Source: Indioceanicola profundi
GTDB lineage: Bacteria > Pseudomonadota > Alphaproteobacteria > Azospirillales > Azospirillaceae
Assembly (NCBI RefSeq): GCF_003568845.1
Contig: NZ_CP030126.1
Span: 1,763,001-1,827,000 of the forward strand
Reading direction: 5' to 3'
DNA: 64,000 nt
The notes beneath the pieces were generated by a model. That model was not told the DNA's origin. It was given only the letters and a program-made list of their open reading frames with translations, and searched no databases. Position numbers and translations under genes: made by a program. Positions within the stretch are counted from its first letter, which is position 1; the number at the start of each line of letters is the position of its first letter. Positions 53,987 to 62,028 of the stretch are shown one piece after another.

Positions 53987-55275
53987 TCCACGCTCCCCCA
54001 GATTTCTTCCGCGAAGCCGGCTCGCGCCAGCAGGGGGTCGAGGGCGGCCAGCACCCGGTCCACGGCTTGGCGGTTCTCTTCCGCAACCGCCAGGGCGGCA
54101 TCGGCCAGCCGGGCACGTGCCATGCCATCCGTCAGCAGGTCGCGGACCAAGCCCGGCAGCGCATCCCCATCGGGAACGTTCAGCGCGCCGCCCCTGGCCT
54201 GCAGCTCCGCCGCCACCTCGGCGAAATTGTGCATGCTGGGGCCGTGCACCACTGCGGCGCCGAGCAGCGCCGGCTCAATAGGGTTGTGCCCCCCAATGCC
54301 CGCGAAGGACCCGCCTATCACTGCGACGGGGGCCAGACGGTAGACCAGCCCCAGCTCCCCAAGCGTGTCGACGACATAGGCCTCGTGCTCCGGCCGCGGC
54401 GCTCCGTCGACGGAGCGGACGGCTACGGACATCCCCTGCCCCCGCAGCAGCTCCGCGACTTCCGCCCCACGGGCCGGATGCCGGGGCACGATGATGGAAA
54501 GCAGACCCGGCAGGGCCGCACGTCGGTGGACCGTCGGCACCAGCGCCTCTTCGCCAGGATGGGTGCTGGCGAACGCCCAGACCGGCCGACTCCCTACCGC
54601 CGCCCGCAGGCTGGCCAGCATCTCCGGATCGGCCGGCAGCGGCGCGGCGCTGTATTTGAGGTTTCCGACAGCCCGAACCTCTCGGATACCCAGTGCGCAC
54701 AGCCGTTCCGCCCCCTCCGCCGTCTGGGCGAGGGCAAGCTGGAAGACCGACAGCAGCCGCCGGGACGTTCGCGGCACCCTGCGCCAACTGCGGAAGCTTT
54801 TCTCGCTGATGCGGGCGTTGATCAGACCGCAGGGCAGCCCCCGCCGCCGCACCTCGCCCAGAAGGTTGGGCCAGAACTCCGACTCGACCCACAGGACCAT
54901 GTCCGGCCGCCAATGATCCACGAACCGCTTGGCGGCTCCGGGCAGGTCCACCGGGACATATTGATGGAACGCCCGCGCCGGCAGCCGCTTGTCCATCAGG
55001 GTGGCGGAGGTCACCGTCCCCGTCGTCACCAGCACATGGGCCGTAGGGGACAGGGCCAGCAGGCGCTCCACCAGCGGGAGGATTGCCAGACTCTCGCCTA
55101 CGCTTGCGGCATGCAGCCAGATCAGTCGGCCGGCAGGACGCGGTAGACTGGGACGGCCCAGCCGCTCATGCCGCCGCAACGGGTCTTCCTTCCCACGCGC
55201 GGCACGCCGGTCCAGCAACCGCCCGACGGCGGGACCGGCCAGATGGGTGAGACCACGATAGAGAAGCTCGAGCAT
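53983..55275 (-). CDS. waaA: 3-deoxy-D-manno-octulosonic acid transferase
   Basis: A membrane-anchored GT-B glycosyltransferase (KdtA) of 430 residues that adds Kdo from CMP-Kdo to lipid IVA. IWLHAASVGESLAILPLVE is the N-terminal signature, LWVESEFWPNLLGEVRRRG and INARISEKSFRSW follow, and VIGGSFAGIGGHNPIEPALLG and GPSMHNFAEVAAEL are in the donor domain. It is first of the lipid A operon and has 236 bp of non-coding DNA upstream. Confidence 0.95.
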   Translation of the reverse strand: MLELLYRGLTHLAGPAVGRLLDRRAARGKEDPLRRHERLGRPSLPRPAGRLIWLHAASVGESLAILPLVERLLALSPTAHVLVTTGTVTSATLMDKRLPARAFHQYVPVDLPGAAKRFVDHWRPDMVLWVESEFWPNLLGEVRRRGLPCGLINARISEKSFRSWRRVPRTSRRLLSVFQLALAQTAEGAERLCALGIREVRAVGNLKYSAAPLPADPEMLASLRAAVGSRPVWAFASTHPGEEALVPTVHRRAALPGLLSIIVPRHPARGAEVAELLRGQGMSVAVRSVDGAPRPEHEAYVVDTLGELGLVYRLAPVAVIGGSFAGIGGHNPIEPALLGAAVVHGPSMHNFAEVAAELQARGGALNVPDGDALPGLVRDLLTDGMARARLADAALAVAEENRQAVDRVLAALDPLLARAGFAEEIWGSVE

Positions 55276-55511
55276 GAGAATCGCAGGGCAGCGGGCAGTC
55301 TGGATGTCAACAGTTGCGCGCCGGCGAAAGTGGCGGGCGCGCGGACCCTAGCACGAGGTACCCACGCGCGATAGCGGCACGGATCAAGGCCCTGACTGGT
55401 GGCATACTCCCAAAGAGTGCACACCAAAGCGCCCGATGGTTGCCCTACTCTCGCCGCGATCCGGAACTGAATCTGGTCCGGATAAACGGATTTCGAGGAC
55501 TCTGAGGCGCC

Positions 55512-56186
55512 ATGCGCACCTGCTTCCGTACACGTACCCTAGCGGCCGCCCTGGCCGGATTGTTGGCCCTGGGACCTGCCGCAACAGCCTTCGCCGATCC
55601 GCCGGACTGGGCGCCCGCCCATGGACGGCGCGACAAGCATGAAGACAAGCACCGCCACAAGGACAAGCATCGGCATGACGATGACCGCCGATGGTCCCAC
55701 CGGTACGATACCCGGTATGACAGCGGCGTCCGCGATATCCCCCGCTTCTATGACCTGCCGGTCGGGATCGATGCCGGCAGCTGCGACCGCGGCATTGTCG
55801 GTGCGAATCTCGGGACCCTGCTGGGCGCCGTGGCCGGCGGGCTGGGCGGGTCCCAGTTCGGCAAGGGCGATGGCAAGGTAGCGGCCACCATCGGCGGCGT
55901 GCTTCTGGGCGCGGTGCTGGGCAATGCCATCGGCCGGCAGATGGAGCCGGCGGATCAGGGCTGTCTCGTCCAGGCGCTGGAACGTGCGCCCACCGGCCAG
56001 CCCATCCTGTGGGATAATCCCGATGCCGGCACGCGGTACGAGGTGGTGCCCACCCGGACATGGCAACAGGCCGGCGGCACCTACTGCCGCGAATATACCA
56101 GCCGCGTGATGATTGGCGGTCGGGCGGAGGCGGCCACCGGCACCGCCTGTCGCCAGCCGGACGGCGCATGGCAGATCATGAACTAG
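55512..56186 (+). CDS. Glycine-zipper surface protein (17 kDa antigen-like)
   Basis: An exported protein of 224 residues with signal peptide about 1-28 (TAFA-DPP). A His/Lys/Asp-rich segment (KHEDKHRHKDKHRHDDD, about 43-59) may bind metal. A glycine zipper region (GTLLGAVAGGLGGSQFG and IGGVLLGAVLGNAIGRQM, about 95-145) and a C-terminal conserved domain (RAPTGQPILWDNPDAG, YCREYTSRVMIGG) match RT0821/Lpp0805-type proteins of the outer membrane. No lipobox is present. It begins a rightward run of small exported proteins. Confidence 0.85.
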   Translation: MRTCFRTRTLAAALAGLLALGPAATAFADPPDWAPAHGRRDKHEDKHRHKDKHRHDDDRRWSHRYDTRYDSGVRDIPRFYDLPVGIDAGSCDRGIVGANLGTLLGAVAGGLGGSQFGKGDGKVAATIGGVLLGAVLGNAIGRQMEPADQGCLVQALERAPTGQPILWDNPDAGTRYEVVPTRTWQQAGGTYCREYTSRVMIGGRAEAATGTACRQPDGAWQIMN

Positions 56187-56302
56187 GCCGGTCGCCCCTC
56201 CCACCTCTTGACGACGGGGGCGGGAGGGACGAACTCTATTGGATCGAGGGGGCGATCCGCCTGTTGGACGGGTTTCGCCCCACCGGAACGGAGAGTGTCC
56301 CG

Positions 56303-56830
56303 ATGTCCGTGCGTGCCAATCTGACCCGTCTCGCCCTGACCGGCGCCATTGCCGGCCTGCTGTCCGCCGCGCCCGCCGTGGCGGAACCGGCGTCCATCGT
56401 ACCCGAGGGAACCAAGGTCAACGGCTTCTCCCAGCTTCAGCGCACGCCCCTGCCGGGCGAACGCGTTGCGCCAAGCCAGTTCCCCGGCTACGCGCCCGGC
56501 GGGCCGGAGCTTGGCTTCGGCGGAGCTGGAATCGAGCAGGAGGAGAGCGATCCCGATGTCGGCGTGACGCTTCATGCCGTCCCCGGCAACGGCCCGGTCT
56601 ATGCCCAGCGCGACACGCGGATGAGCCGCCTGATGGGCGACGGCGTGATGATCTACGAAAACCCGGTGCGTAGCGGCTATCTCGGCTACAACCCGCGCAC
56701 GGGTGGCTATGATCGTTGGCATGGCAGCCTGTCCTACAACCACTCCTACCTGCGCCACCTCTATGACGGCAATCTGGCCGGCACCCCGTCGGTCAGCGCG
56801 CCGACGGACTTCTGGAGCGGCCAGCGCTGA
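56303..56830 (+). CDS. Exported hypothetical protein
   Basis: A protein of 175 residues with signal peptide about 1-27 (AAPAVA-EPA). The mature part is Gly/Pro/Tyr-rich, with VNGFSQLQRTPLPGERV near 40 and a C-terminal GYLGYNPRTGGYDRWHGS. I do not recognise a family. ACGGAGAGTG precedes ATG 56303. Its stop overlaps the next ATG (TGATG). The phrase LQRTPLPGE is echoed as LERAPTPGE in the next protein, which suggests the two genes are related or share a partner. Confidence 0.75.
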   Translation: MSVRANLTRLALTGAIAGLLSAAPAVAEPASIVPEGTKVNGFSQLQRTPLPGERVAPSQFPGYAPGGPELGFGGAGIEQEESDPDVGVTLHAVPGNGPVYAQRDTRMSRLMGDGVMIYENPVRSGYLGYNPRTGGYDRWHGSLSYNHSYLRHLYDGNLAGTPSVSAPTDFWSGQR

Positions 56831-57336
56831 TGCGCGCGCTGCTGCCGCTGGCCTTCGCCTTCCTGTTGCCGGCCGCCACGGTCATGGCACAGGTCGCACC
56901 GGCGGAACCGGGCGGCTTTCGCAAGCTGGAGCGCGCACCCACGCCCGGTGAGGTGCGCGCCGCCCAGATCGAGGAGCAGCGCCGGCTGGAGTTGGTCCGC
57001 GAATGCAAGGCCCGCCGGTCCCGCGGGGAGAAGGTCGGTATCGCACTCGGCACCGTGGCCGGCATCGCTGCCGGACTGCTCGTGGCCGAACCGGGCAACG
57101 ATAGCGAGCAGGTGATCGCCAGTACGCTTGGCGCCGGGGTCGGAGCTACGGCCGGCGCGCTGATCGGCGAAGGCGTCGATCCCCGCGACCCGTGCAACTT
57201 CAACCCGCCCGATCAGACAGGGGCGGAACGTCAGCCGGCAATTCCCACCGACCACCTCCACCGCCCTCCCCCCGCCCGTACCATCGGCGCAGGACCAGAG
57301 CCGTTGCCGGGGCGCGGTTCCAGCCAAGGAAACTGA
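56830..57336 (+). CDS. Exported glycine-zipper-like hypothetical protein
   Basis: A protein of 168 residues, signal peptide about 1-20 (ATVMA-QVA). After FRKLERAPTPGEV comes a charged helix (AAQIEEQRRLELVRECKARRS), then a glycine zipper-like double helix (GIALGTVAGIAAGLLVA and ASTLGAGVGATAGALIGEG). The C-terminal 45 residues are Pro-rich. It is coupled to the preceding gene by a one-base overlap. No function can be given. Confidence 0.72.
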   Translation: MRALLPLAFAFLLPAATVMAQVAPAEPGGFRKLERAPTPGEVRAAQIEEQRRLELVRECKARRSRGEKVGIALGTVAGIAAGLLVAEPGNDSEQVIASTLGAGVGATAGALIGEGVDPRDPCNFNPPDQTGAERQPAIPTDHLHRPPPARTIGAGPEPLPGRGSSQGN

Positions 57337-57340
57337 TCGC

Positions 57341-57589
57341 ATGCGGGTGAAAGACTTTTCCGCCAGAAGTCTTGATAGTTCCCGCACAGCATTTCCGATG
57401 ACATTGGGTCCGACGCTTGCCATGGCCGGGCTGCTCATGATCTGGCCGTTGGGCTTCATCGCCGCCATGATCCAATATGATCCGCTGCCGGCTCCGCCGC
57501 TTCCCTCGCTTCAGACGGTGATCCTGGGCGTTCTCTCCATCGCGACGGGAATCGGGCTCATTGCCGGTATGACCAAGCGGCGGCCATAG
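57341..57589 (+). CDS. Small membrane protein, first half of an amber-split gene
   Basis: A protein of 82 residues with two helices (LAMAGLLMIWPLGFIAAMI, about 26-44, and TVILGVLSIATGIGLIAGM, about 59-77), ending at TAG 57587 just after a KRRP turn. The same frame continues without another stop for 100 codons and encodes two more helices, so the stop probably interrupts a single four-helix protein. CCAAGGAAACTGATCGC precedes ATG 57341; it lies 4 bp after the previous gene. If translated as is, the product is a two-helix peptide. Confidence 0.6.
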   Translation: MRVKDFSARSLDSSRTAFPMTLGPTLAMAGLLMIWPLGFIAAMIQYDPLPAPPLPSLQTVILGVLSIATGIGLIAGMTKRRP

Positions 57590-57889
57590 GGACTGTTCCT
57601 GGCGATCATTGTCGCGGCAGGCGCGGGCGGCGCCGTGGTCGCAGGCGGATTACTGCTCTCCCCCAGGGTGGAAGACCGATCCTTCCTTCTGCTTGGCAGT
57701 CTTCCGATATTCGCCATGCTGGCGGCCTATCTGATCGCGGTCGTCCGCCCGAAATCGCTGGCTTGGTACGGCATCGCTCTTCCGGCCACGTCCCCGCGCG
57801 ACCGAGGACCGCTCAGCCGCGCGGATCTCGTACTGTACACCCCCGCCACCCCCTTGCCCGCTGCCCCGCCCGCGCACGCTGACGCCTGA
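57590..57889 (+). pseudogene. Second half of the amber-split membrane protein
   Basis: Directly after the TAG the same frame reads GLFLAIIVAAGAGGAVVAGG (helix 3) and SFLLLGSLPIFAMLAAYLI (helix 4), then a Pro-rich cytoplasmic tail ending APPAHADA before TGA 57887. It has no ATG; GTG 57635 is in frame but lies within helix 3 and has no ribosome-binding site. A single TGG-to-TAG change would explain the split. The original protein would be about 182 residues. Confidence 0.65.
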
Positions 57890-57896
57890 TCGGCCC

Positions 57897-58361
57897 TCAG
57901 CGTCGGCTCCGGAAGAACTCCCGCAGCAGTTCCCCCGCCCTCTGCTCCTGGATGCCGCCATAAGATTGAGGCGCGTGGTGGCAGGTGGGCTGGCTGAAGA
58001 AGCGGGGTCCGTGATCCACGGCGCCGCCCTTGGGATCATAGGCAGCGAAATAGACCCGGCGAATTCTGGCGAAACTGATGGCCGCCGCGCACATCGCACA
58101 GGGTTCCAAGGTCACATGCAGGTCGAGGCCGGGCAGGCGCGGACTGCCCAGGCGGCGGCAGGCTTCCCGGATCGCCAGCACCTCCGCATGCGCGGTCGGG
58201 TCGGCCAGCTCCTCCGTCCGGTTCCCGGCCCTGGCCAGCACCGTACGGCTGACCGGATCGACAATGACGGCGCCGACGGGCACCTCTCCCCGCGTGGCGG
58301 CGGCCCGGGCCTCTGCTAGGGCAAGCTCCATCGGCGTGGTGTTGGTCGCAGGATCAGACAT
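57897..58361 (-). CDS. tadA: tRNA adenosine(34) deaminase
   Basis: A zinc deaminase of 154 residues converting A34 to inosine in tRNA-Arg(ACG). The active site is TAHAEVLAIREA (His-Ala-Glu), and PCAMCAAAI provides the two Cys ligands; RIRRVYFAAYDPKGG and the C-terminal helix ELLREFFRSRR are family features. ATG 58361 is chosen; the frame is open 56 codons farther across the dodecin promoter region. It is divergent from dodecin. Confidence 0.93.
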   Translation of the reverse strand: MSDPATNTTPMELALAEARAAATRGEVPVGAVIVDPVSRTVLARAGNRTEELADPTAHAEVLAIREACRRLGSPRLPGLDLHVTLEPCAMCAAAISFARIRRVYFAAYDPKGGAVDHGPRFFSQPTCHHAPQSYGGIQEQRAGELLREFFRSRR

Positions 58362-58521
58362 GGACGGAGGCTTGCCCTGATGGTCAGCTTCCGTCAAGCC
58401 GGCGCGATGGGAGAGGCTCCCGCCCGCTTGCGCCGATTGCCACCGCTTCCGCGCGCCTTTGCGCGGGACGTCCCCGTGCGAGACTGCAAAAGCGCAGAGA
58501 ACCGCACGCAAGAGGCGAGCC

Positions 58522-58836
58522 ATGTACATGCCGCTCCGCGACCCGGCAGCGACCGCCGATTCCGAATTGGCGGATGAGGCGGGCGGATGCGCCTACAGGA
58601 CGATCGAGGTCGTCGCCTGCTCCGCGACCGGTATCGAGGATGCCATCGGAGGGGCTATCGAGCGAGCCGGGCGGGCCCTGCCCCATGTGGAGTGGTTCGA
58701 GGTCACGGACCTTCGCGGCACCGTCGTCAACGGCAAGGTCGGCCGGTGGCAGGTCGGGCTGCGACTGGGCTACCGCCTGGATTCGGCGGACGGTTCCCGG
58801 AACCAAGCTTCGCCGAACCCTGTTGCCAGGGCCTGA
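58522..58836 (+). CDS. Dodecin family flavin-binding protein
   Basis: A small protein of 104 residues; the dodecin fold occupies about 31-92 (YRTIEVVACSATGIEDAIGG, RALPHVEWFEVTDLRG, VGRWQVGLRLGYRL). Dodecins assemble as 12-mers that store or buffer flavin; Trp53 in VEWFEV fits the flavin-stacking position. N-terminal (30) and C-terminal (12) extensions exceed the usual 65-75 residues. GAGGCGAGCC precedes ATG 58522; a second ATG at 58528 is also possible. Confidence 0.88.
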   Translation: MYMPLRDPAATADSELADEAGGCAYRTIEVVACSATGIEDAIGGAIERAGRALPHVEWFEVTDLRGTVVNGKVGRWQVGLRLGYRLDSADGSRNQASPNPVARA

Positions 58837-58890
58837 TCCGTCGGCTGGGTTTTCCCGGCCGTCAAGACCACGGCACCCAGGGAGACTCCC

Positions 58891-59394
58891 ATGGCCCAGA
58901 CGGCCAAAGACGGCAAGTTCGACAAGCTCATCGAAATGATCGACGGGATCGATGTGGCCATGATGACCAGCATCGATCAGGGCCATCTCCGGTCCCGCCC
59001 GATGTGGACGCTCAAGGACCCTGATTTCGCGGGCACCCTCTACTTCTTCACCCGCCTGTCTTCCCATAAGATCGAGGAGCTGCAGAGCAATCCGCAGGTG
59101 GGCCTGTCCTACGGCAATCCCAGCAAGCAGGACTATGTCTCCGTCTCCGGCCATGCCCGGCTTTCGCGCGATCCCGAGCGGATGCGCCGGCTCTGGGCGG
59201 AGCCGATGCGGACCTGGTTCCCCGAAGGCTTGGACGATCCCGACCTAGGTTTGCTGGCCGTGGAGATCGAGATGGCGGAGTACTGGGACAGCCCCTCCTC
59301 CGCGATGGTGCACCTGTACGGTTATGCCAAGGCCGCGATAACCGGCCAGTCGCCGAAGCCCGGTGACCATGGCAAGCTGAACATGCCGCACTGA
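58891..59394 (+). CDS. Pyridoxamine 5'-phosphate oxidase-like protein (general stress protein 26 type)
   Basis: A flavin-binding split-barrel protein of 167 residues. VAMMTSIDQGHLRSRPMWT, TLYFFTRLSSHKIEEL and VSVSGHARLSRDPERMRRLW match the GSP26/pyridoxamine oxidase-related group. Family members bind FMN or FAD; a role in stress tolerance is reported for some. It lies 54 bp after dodecin on the same strand, so two flavin-linked genes may share a transcript. A strong terminator follows. Confidence 0.87.
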   Translation: MAQTAKDGKFDKLIEMIDGIDVAMMTSIDQGHLRSRPMWTLKDPDFAGTLYFFTRLSSHKIEELQSNPQVGLSYGNPSKQDYVSVSGHARLSRDPERMRRLWAEPMRTWFPEGLDDPDLGLLAVEIEMAEYWDSPSSAMVHLYGYAKAAITGQSPKPGDHGKLNMPH

Positions 59395-59445
59395 CCGCCC
59401 GGACCCCGGTTCGGTCCGAACCTCGCATCCATGCGCAAAACGACG

Positions 59446-59480
59446 GCCCGGGTGCCGGCAAACCGGCCTCGGGCTTTCTT
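59446..59480 (+). terminator. Terminator after the PNPOx-like gene
   Basis: GCCCGGGTGCCGG pairs with CCGGCCTCGGGC around a CAAA loop (two interior mismatches), followed by TTTCTT, 51 bp past the stop. Confidence 0.8.
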
Positions 59481-59515
59481 GTGCGGTGGCCCGCACCTGC
59501 GTAAAGTCCCGCGCC

Positions 59516-61309
59516 ATGTCGAACGATCCAAAGACGCCGCCCGCCGCCTCCTCCACGGACGCGCCGGGTTCAGAGATTCCTGAAACCGAACAGGCTGGTG
59601 AGCGCGTTTCAAAGCGCCTCGCCCGCGCGGGCCTGTGCTCGCGCCGGGATGCCGAGCGCTGGATCGCGGAGGGCCGCGTGGCCGTGAACGGCAAGGTGCT
59701 GGACACCCCCGCCGTGACGGTCACCTCGGCCGACCGCGTCACCGTGGACGGGCAGGTCGTGCCCGATCCTGAGCCGACGCGCGTCTTCCGCTACTACAAG
59801 CCGGCCGGGCTGGTCACCAGTGCGCGCGACGAGAAGGGTCGCGACACGGTGTTCGATGCCCTGCCCCGTGAAATGCCCCGCGTCGTCTCCGTCGGGCGGC
59901 TGGACCTGAATTCCGAAGGTCTGCTGCTGCTCACCAATGACGGGGAACTGGCGCGGCATCTGGAACTACCCTCCACCGGTTGGCTGCGCCGCTACCGCGT
60001 TCGGGTCCACGGAAATCCGGACGAGGCGGCGCTGGCCCGGCTGAAGGACGGCGTGTTCGTCGACGGGATCGAGTACGGCCCGATCGAGGCGGAGCTGGAC
60101 CGCGTCCAGGGCAGCAATGCCTGGCTGACCGTCGGACTGCGCGAAGGCAAGAACCGCGAAGTCCGCAAGGTGATGGAGCATCTGGGTCTACCCGTGAGCC
60201 GGCTGATCCGCATCGCCTATGGTCCCTTCCAACTCGGCAAGCTGGAGGAAGGGGACGTGGAGGAGGTGCCGCGCCGCATCCTGCGCGACCAGCTTCCGGC
60301 CTTCTTCCCGAAGGAGGAGCGCCGGGCAAGAAGTGCGGAGCCGGTGCGCCTGCGCTTCGACCAGTTGCCCAAGGCTGCCGCGGCCTCCGCTCCCAGCTCC
60401 GCCACCAAGGGCGGCAGGCTTGAGGGACGGCGGCCCAATGCCCGTATGGCGCGGGACAGTGTCGAGCGCGTGCTGAACGATCCCAATCGCCCGCAACGCC
60501 CCGAGCGTCCGATCCGCAGCAACGACTGGCGGGACGAGAAGCCCCGCGGCCATTTCCCCGACGACGAGCAGACGGCTCCCCCGTCCCGTCGGCAGGCGGA
60601 GGAGGAAGGCGGCATCCGCATCCGTTCCACCCGGGGCGGACGTACGCGCCCTGGGTTTGAAACCCAGCGCGCGGTTGCAGCCCGCGTCGCCAGCCGCTCC
60701 GTCCCCGCTACGGGCGACGAACGGCCCGCCCGCCCGCCGAGGTCGGAGAGCAGCCGTACGCCCCACGACGCCCGCAAGTCGGGTCCGGGGGAGCGCCCTG
60801 CCCGCGGCGGCCGCTCGGAGGGTTTCGGTAGCGAGCGCCAGGAACGGGCTCCCCGCGGTCGGAACTTCGACGAGGGCCGTCCGGCACGGGCACCCCGTTC
60901 CGGCGGATTTGGCGAAGATCGTCCGGCACGGGCACCCCGCTCCGGTGGATTTGGCGAAGATCGTCCAGCACGGGGACCCCGCGGCGGCGGGTACGGCGAG
61001 GACCGTCCGGCACGCCCGGCCCGTGGCGGCGGATACGGTGAGGATCGTCCGGCGCGGGCTCCGCGCGGCAGGGATGCCGGTCCTGGCGCTGGCGGGGACC
61101 GTCCCGGTCGGCCGCCGCGCGGTGAGGCCTTCGGCGGCAAGCCGGGTCCGCGCGGGCGTGGTCCTGCCGGCGGTAACGACCGCCCGTCCGGCCCCGGCCG
61201 GGGCGGTCCCGGCGGACCCAGGGGAGCTGGGCGCGGCGGTCCCGGCGGCAAGGGTCCTGGCGGGGGCGCGAAGCCGGGCGGGGGCCGCGGTGCGGATCGT
61301 CGGCGGTAA
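59516..61309 (+). CDS. rluB: 23S rRNA pseudouridine synthase (RluB-like) with long repetitive tail
   Basis: An RsuA/RluB-family synthase; the whole protein has 597 residues. An S4 RNA-binding domain (about 30-75, RVSKRLARAGLCSRRDAERW) precedes the catalytic domain with Asp130 in GRLDLNSEGLLLLTNDGELA and ends near 275. The remaining about 320 residues are Arg/Gly/Pro-rich and disordered, including tandem 14-residue units DRPARAPRSGGFGE. Such tails are common in alphaproteobacterial RluB and probably bind RNA. ATG 59516 begins MSNDPKTPP. The stop overlaps rsmD by 20 nt. Confidence 0.9.
   Translation: MSNDPKTPPAASSTDAPGSEIPETEQAGERVSKRLARAGLCSRRDAERWIAEGRVAVNGKVLDTPAVTVTSADRVTVDGQVVPDPEPTRVFRYYKPAGLVTSARDEKGRDTVFDALPREMPRVVSVGRLDLNSEGLLLLTNDGELARHLELPSTGWLRRYRVRVHGNPDEAALARLKDGVFVDGIEYGPIEAELDRVQGSNAWLTVGLREGKNREVRKVMEHLGLPVSRLIRIAYGPFQLGKLEEGDVEEVPRRILRDQLPAFFPKEERRARSAEPVRLRFDQLPKAAAASAPSSATKGGRLEGRRPNARMARDSVERVLNDPNRPQRPERPIRSNDWRDEKPRGHFPDDEQTAPPSRRQAEEEGGIRIRSTRGGRTRPGFETQRAVAARVASRSVPATGDERPARPPRSESSRTPHDARKSGPGERPARGGRSEGFGSERQERAPRGRNFDEGRPARAPRSGGFGEDRPARAPRSGGFGEDRPARGPRGGGYGEDRPARPARGGGYGEDRPARAPRGRDAGPGAGGDRPGRPPRGEAFGGKPGPRGRGPAGGNDRPSGPGRGGPGGPRGAGRGGPGGKGPGGGAKPGGGRGADRRR
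60875..61069 (+). repeat. Tandem 42-bp repeats in rluB
   Basis: Four full units (60875-60916, 60917-60958, 60959-61000, 61001-61042) and a partial fifth encode 14-residue repeats of the form D/G-RPAR-APRSGGFGE. Units 1 and 2 are almost identical in DNA; later units diverge to GGGYGE. The frame is kept throughout. Confidence 0.85.
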
Positions 61310-61856
61310 ACATCGGGGGCGGCGGCTGCTGGCCCCATCGGGCCGGGACGTTCGCCCCACCTCCGACCGCACCCGGGAAAGCCTCTTCAACATCCTCGCC
61401 CACTCGGGCTGGGGACCTGACGATGAGTCCCCCATCGAGGGGGCCACCGTGCTGGACGCGTTCTGCGGCACCGGCGCTCTCGGGCTTGAGGCGCTGTCGC
61501 GCGGGGCCGCAAGAGCGGTTTTCCTGGACAAGGCACGCAGCTCGCTCGACACCGCCCGACGGAACGCCGACGAGCTGCGGGAGGCAGGCAACTGCCGCTT
61601 CGTGACAGGCGACGCCACTCGGCCGCCGCCAGCGCCGGAAGCGGCGGGCTTGGTATTCCTGGACCCGCCCTATGCCCAGGATCTGGCGCCGAAGGCGTTG
61701 GAGGGTTTGGCACGCGCCGGCTGGATGTCGTCCGGCGCGTTGTGCGTGGTTGAGATCGCTGCCACGGATTCCTTCACCGCCCCGCCCGCCTTTGAAACGC
61801 TGGAGGAGCGCGGCTATTCACAGGCACGCGTGATCTTCCTGCGCCTGGCCGGCTAG
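61290..61856 (+). CDS. rsmD: 16S rRNA (guanine(966)-N2)-methyltransferase
   Basis: An SAM-dependent methyltransferase of 188 residues that modifies G966 of 16S rRNA. GGKHRGRRL and RPTSDRTRESLFNIL form the N-terminal signature; DAFCGTGALGLEALSRG is the SAM site and LDPPY (about 116-120) the catalytic motif. The start is GTG 61290 (first residues V-R-I-V-G-G-K), inside the rluB end and overlapping it by 20 nt, so translation is coupled; the frame is open far upstream but that part is the rluB tail in another frame. Confidence 0.92.
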   Translation: MRIVGGKHRGRRLLAPSGRDVRPTSDRTRESLFNILAHSGWGPDDESPIEGATVLDAFCGTGALGLEALSRGAARAVFLDKARSSLDTARRNADELREAGNCRFVTGDATRPPPAPEAAGLVFLDPPYAQDLAPKALEGLARAGWMSSGALCVVEIAATDSFTAPPAFETLEERGYSQARVIFLRLAG

Positions 61857-61965
61857 CCGGCCTCTTCCCGATATTTCCGTCGATTGGCGGCGGACTGCAT
61901 CCTGGATGCGGTCCGGTCTTTCCGCATGTCTGCAGTCTTGCTTCAGAGCGGATTCGGCATCCGCC

Positions 61966-62000
61966 AAAAGAAAACGGCCGCACCCCGAGGGGTGCGGCCG
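61966..62000 (-). terminator. Terminator of fusA
   Basis: On the minus strand a CGGCCGCACCCC / GGGGTGCGGCCG stem with a short loop is followed by TTTTCTTTTGG, 29 bp past the fusA stop. The stem also lies on the rsmD side and could serve both genes, but the T-run is only on the minus strand. Confidence 0.85.
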
Positions 62001-62028
62001 CATTTCACTGTCCCGTCGGGACCGTCGC

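Noticed and set aside
60657-61289. An open frame upstream of rsmD in the same frame
   Set aside because: It is the rluB tail read in another frame; RsmD proteins start at the GTG.
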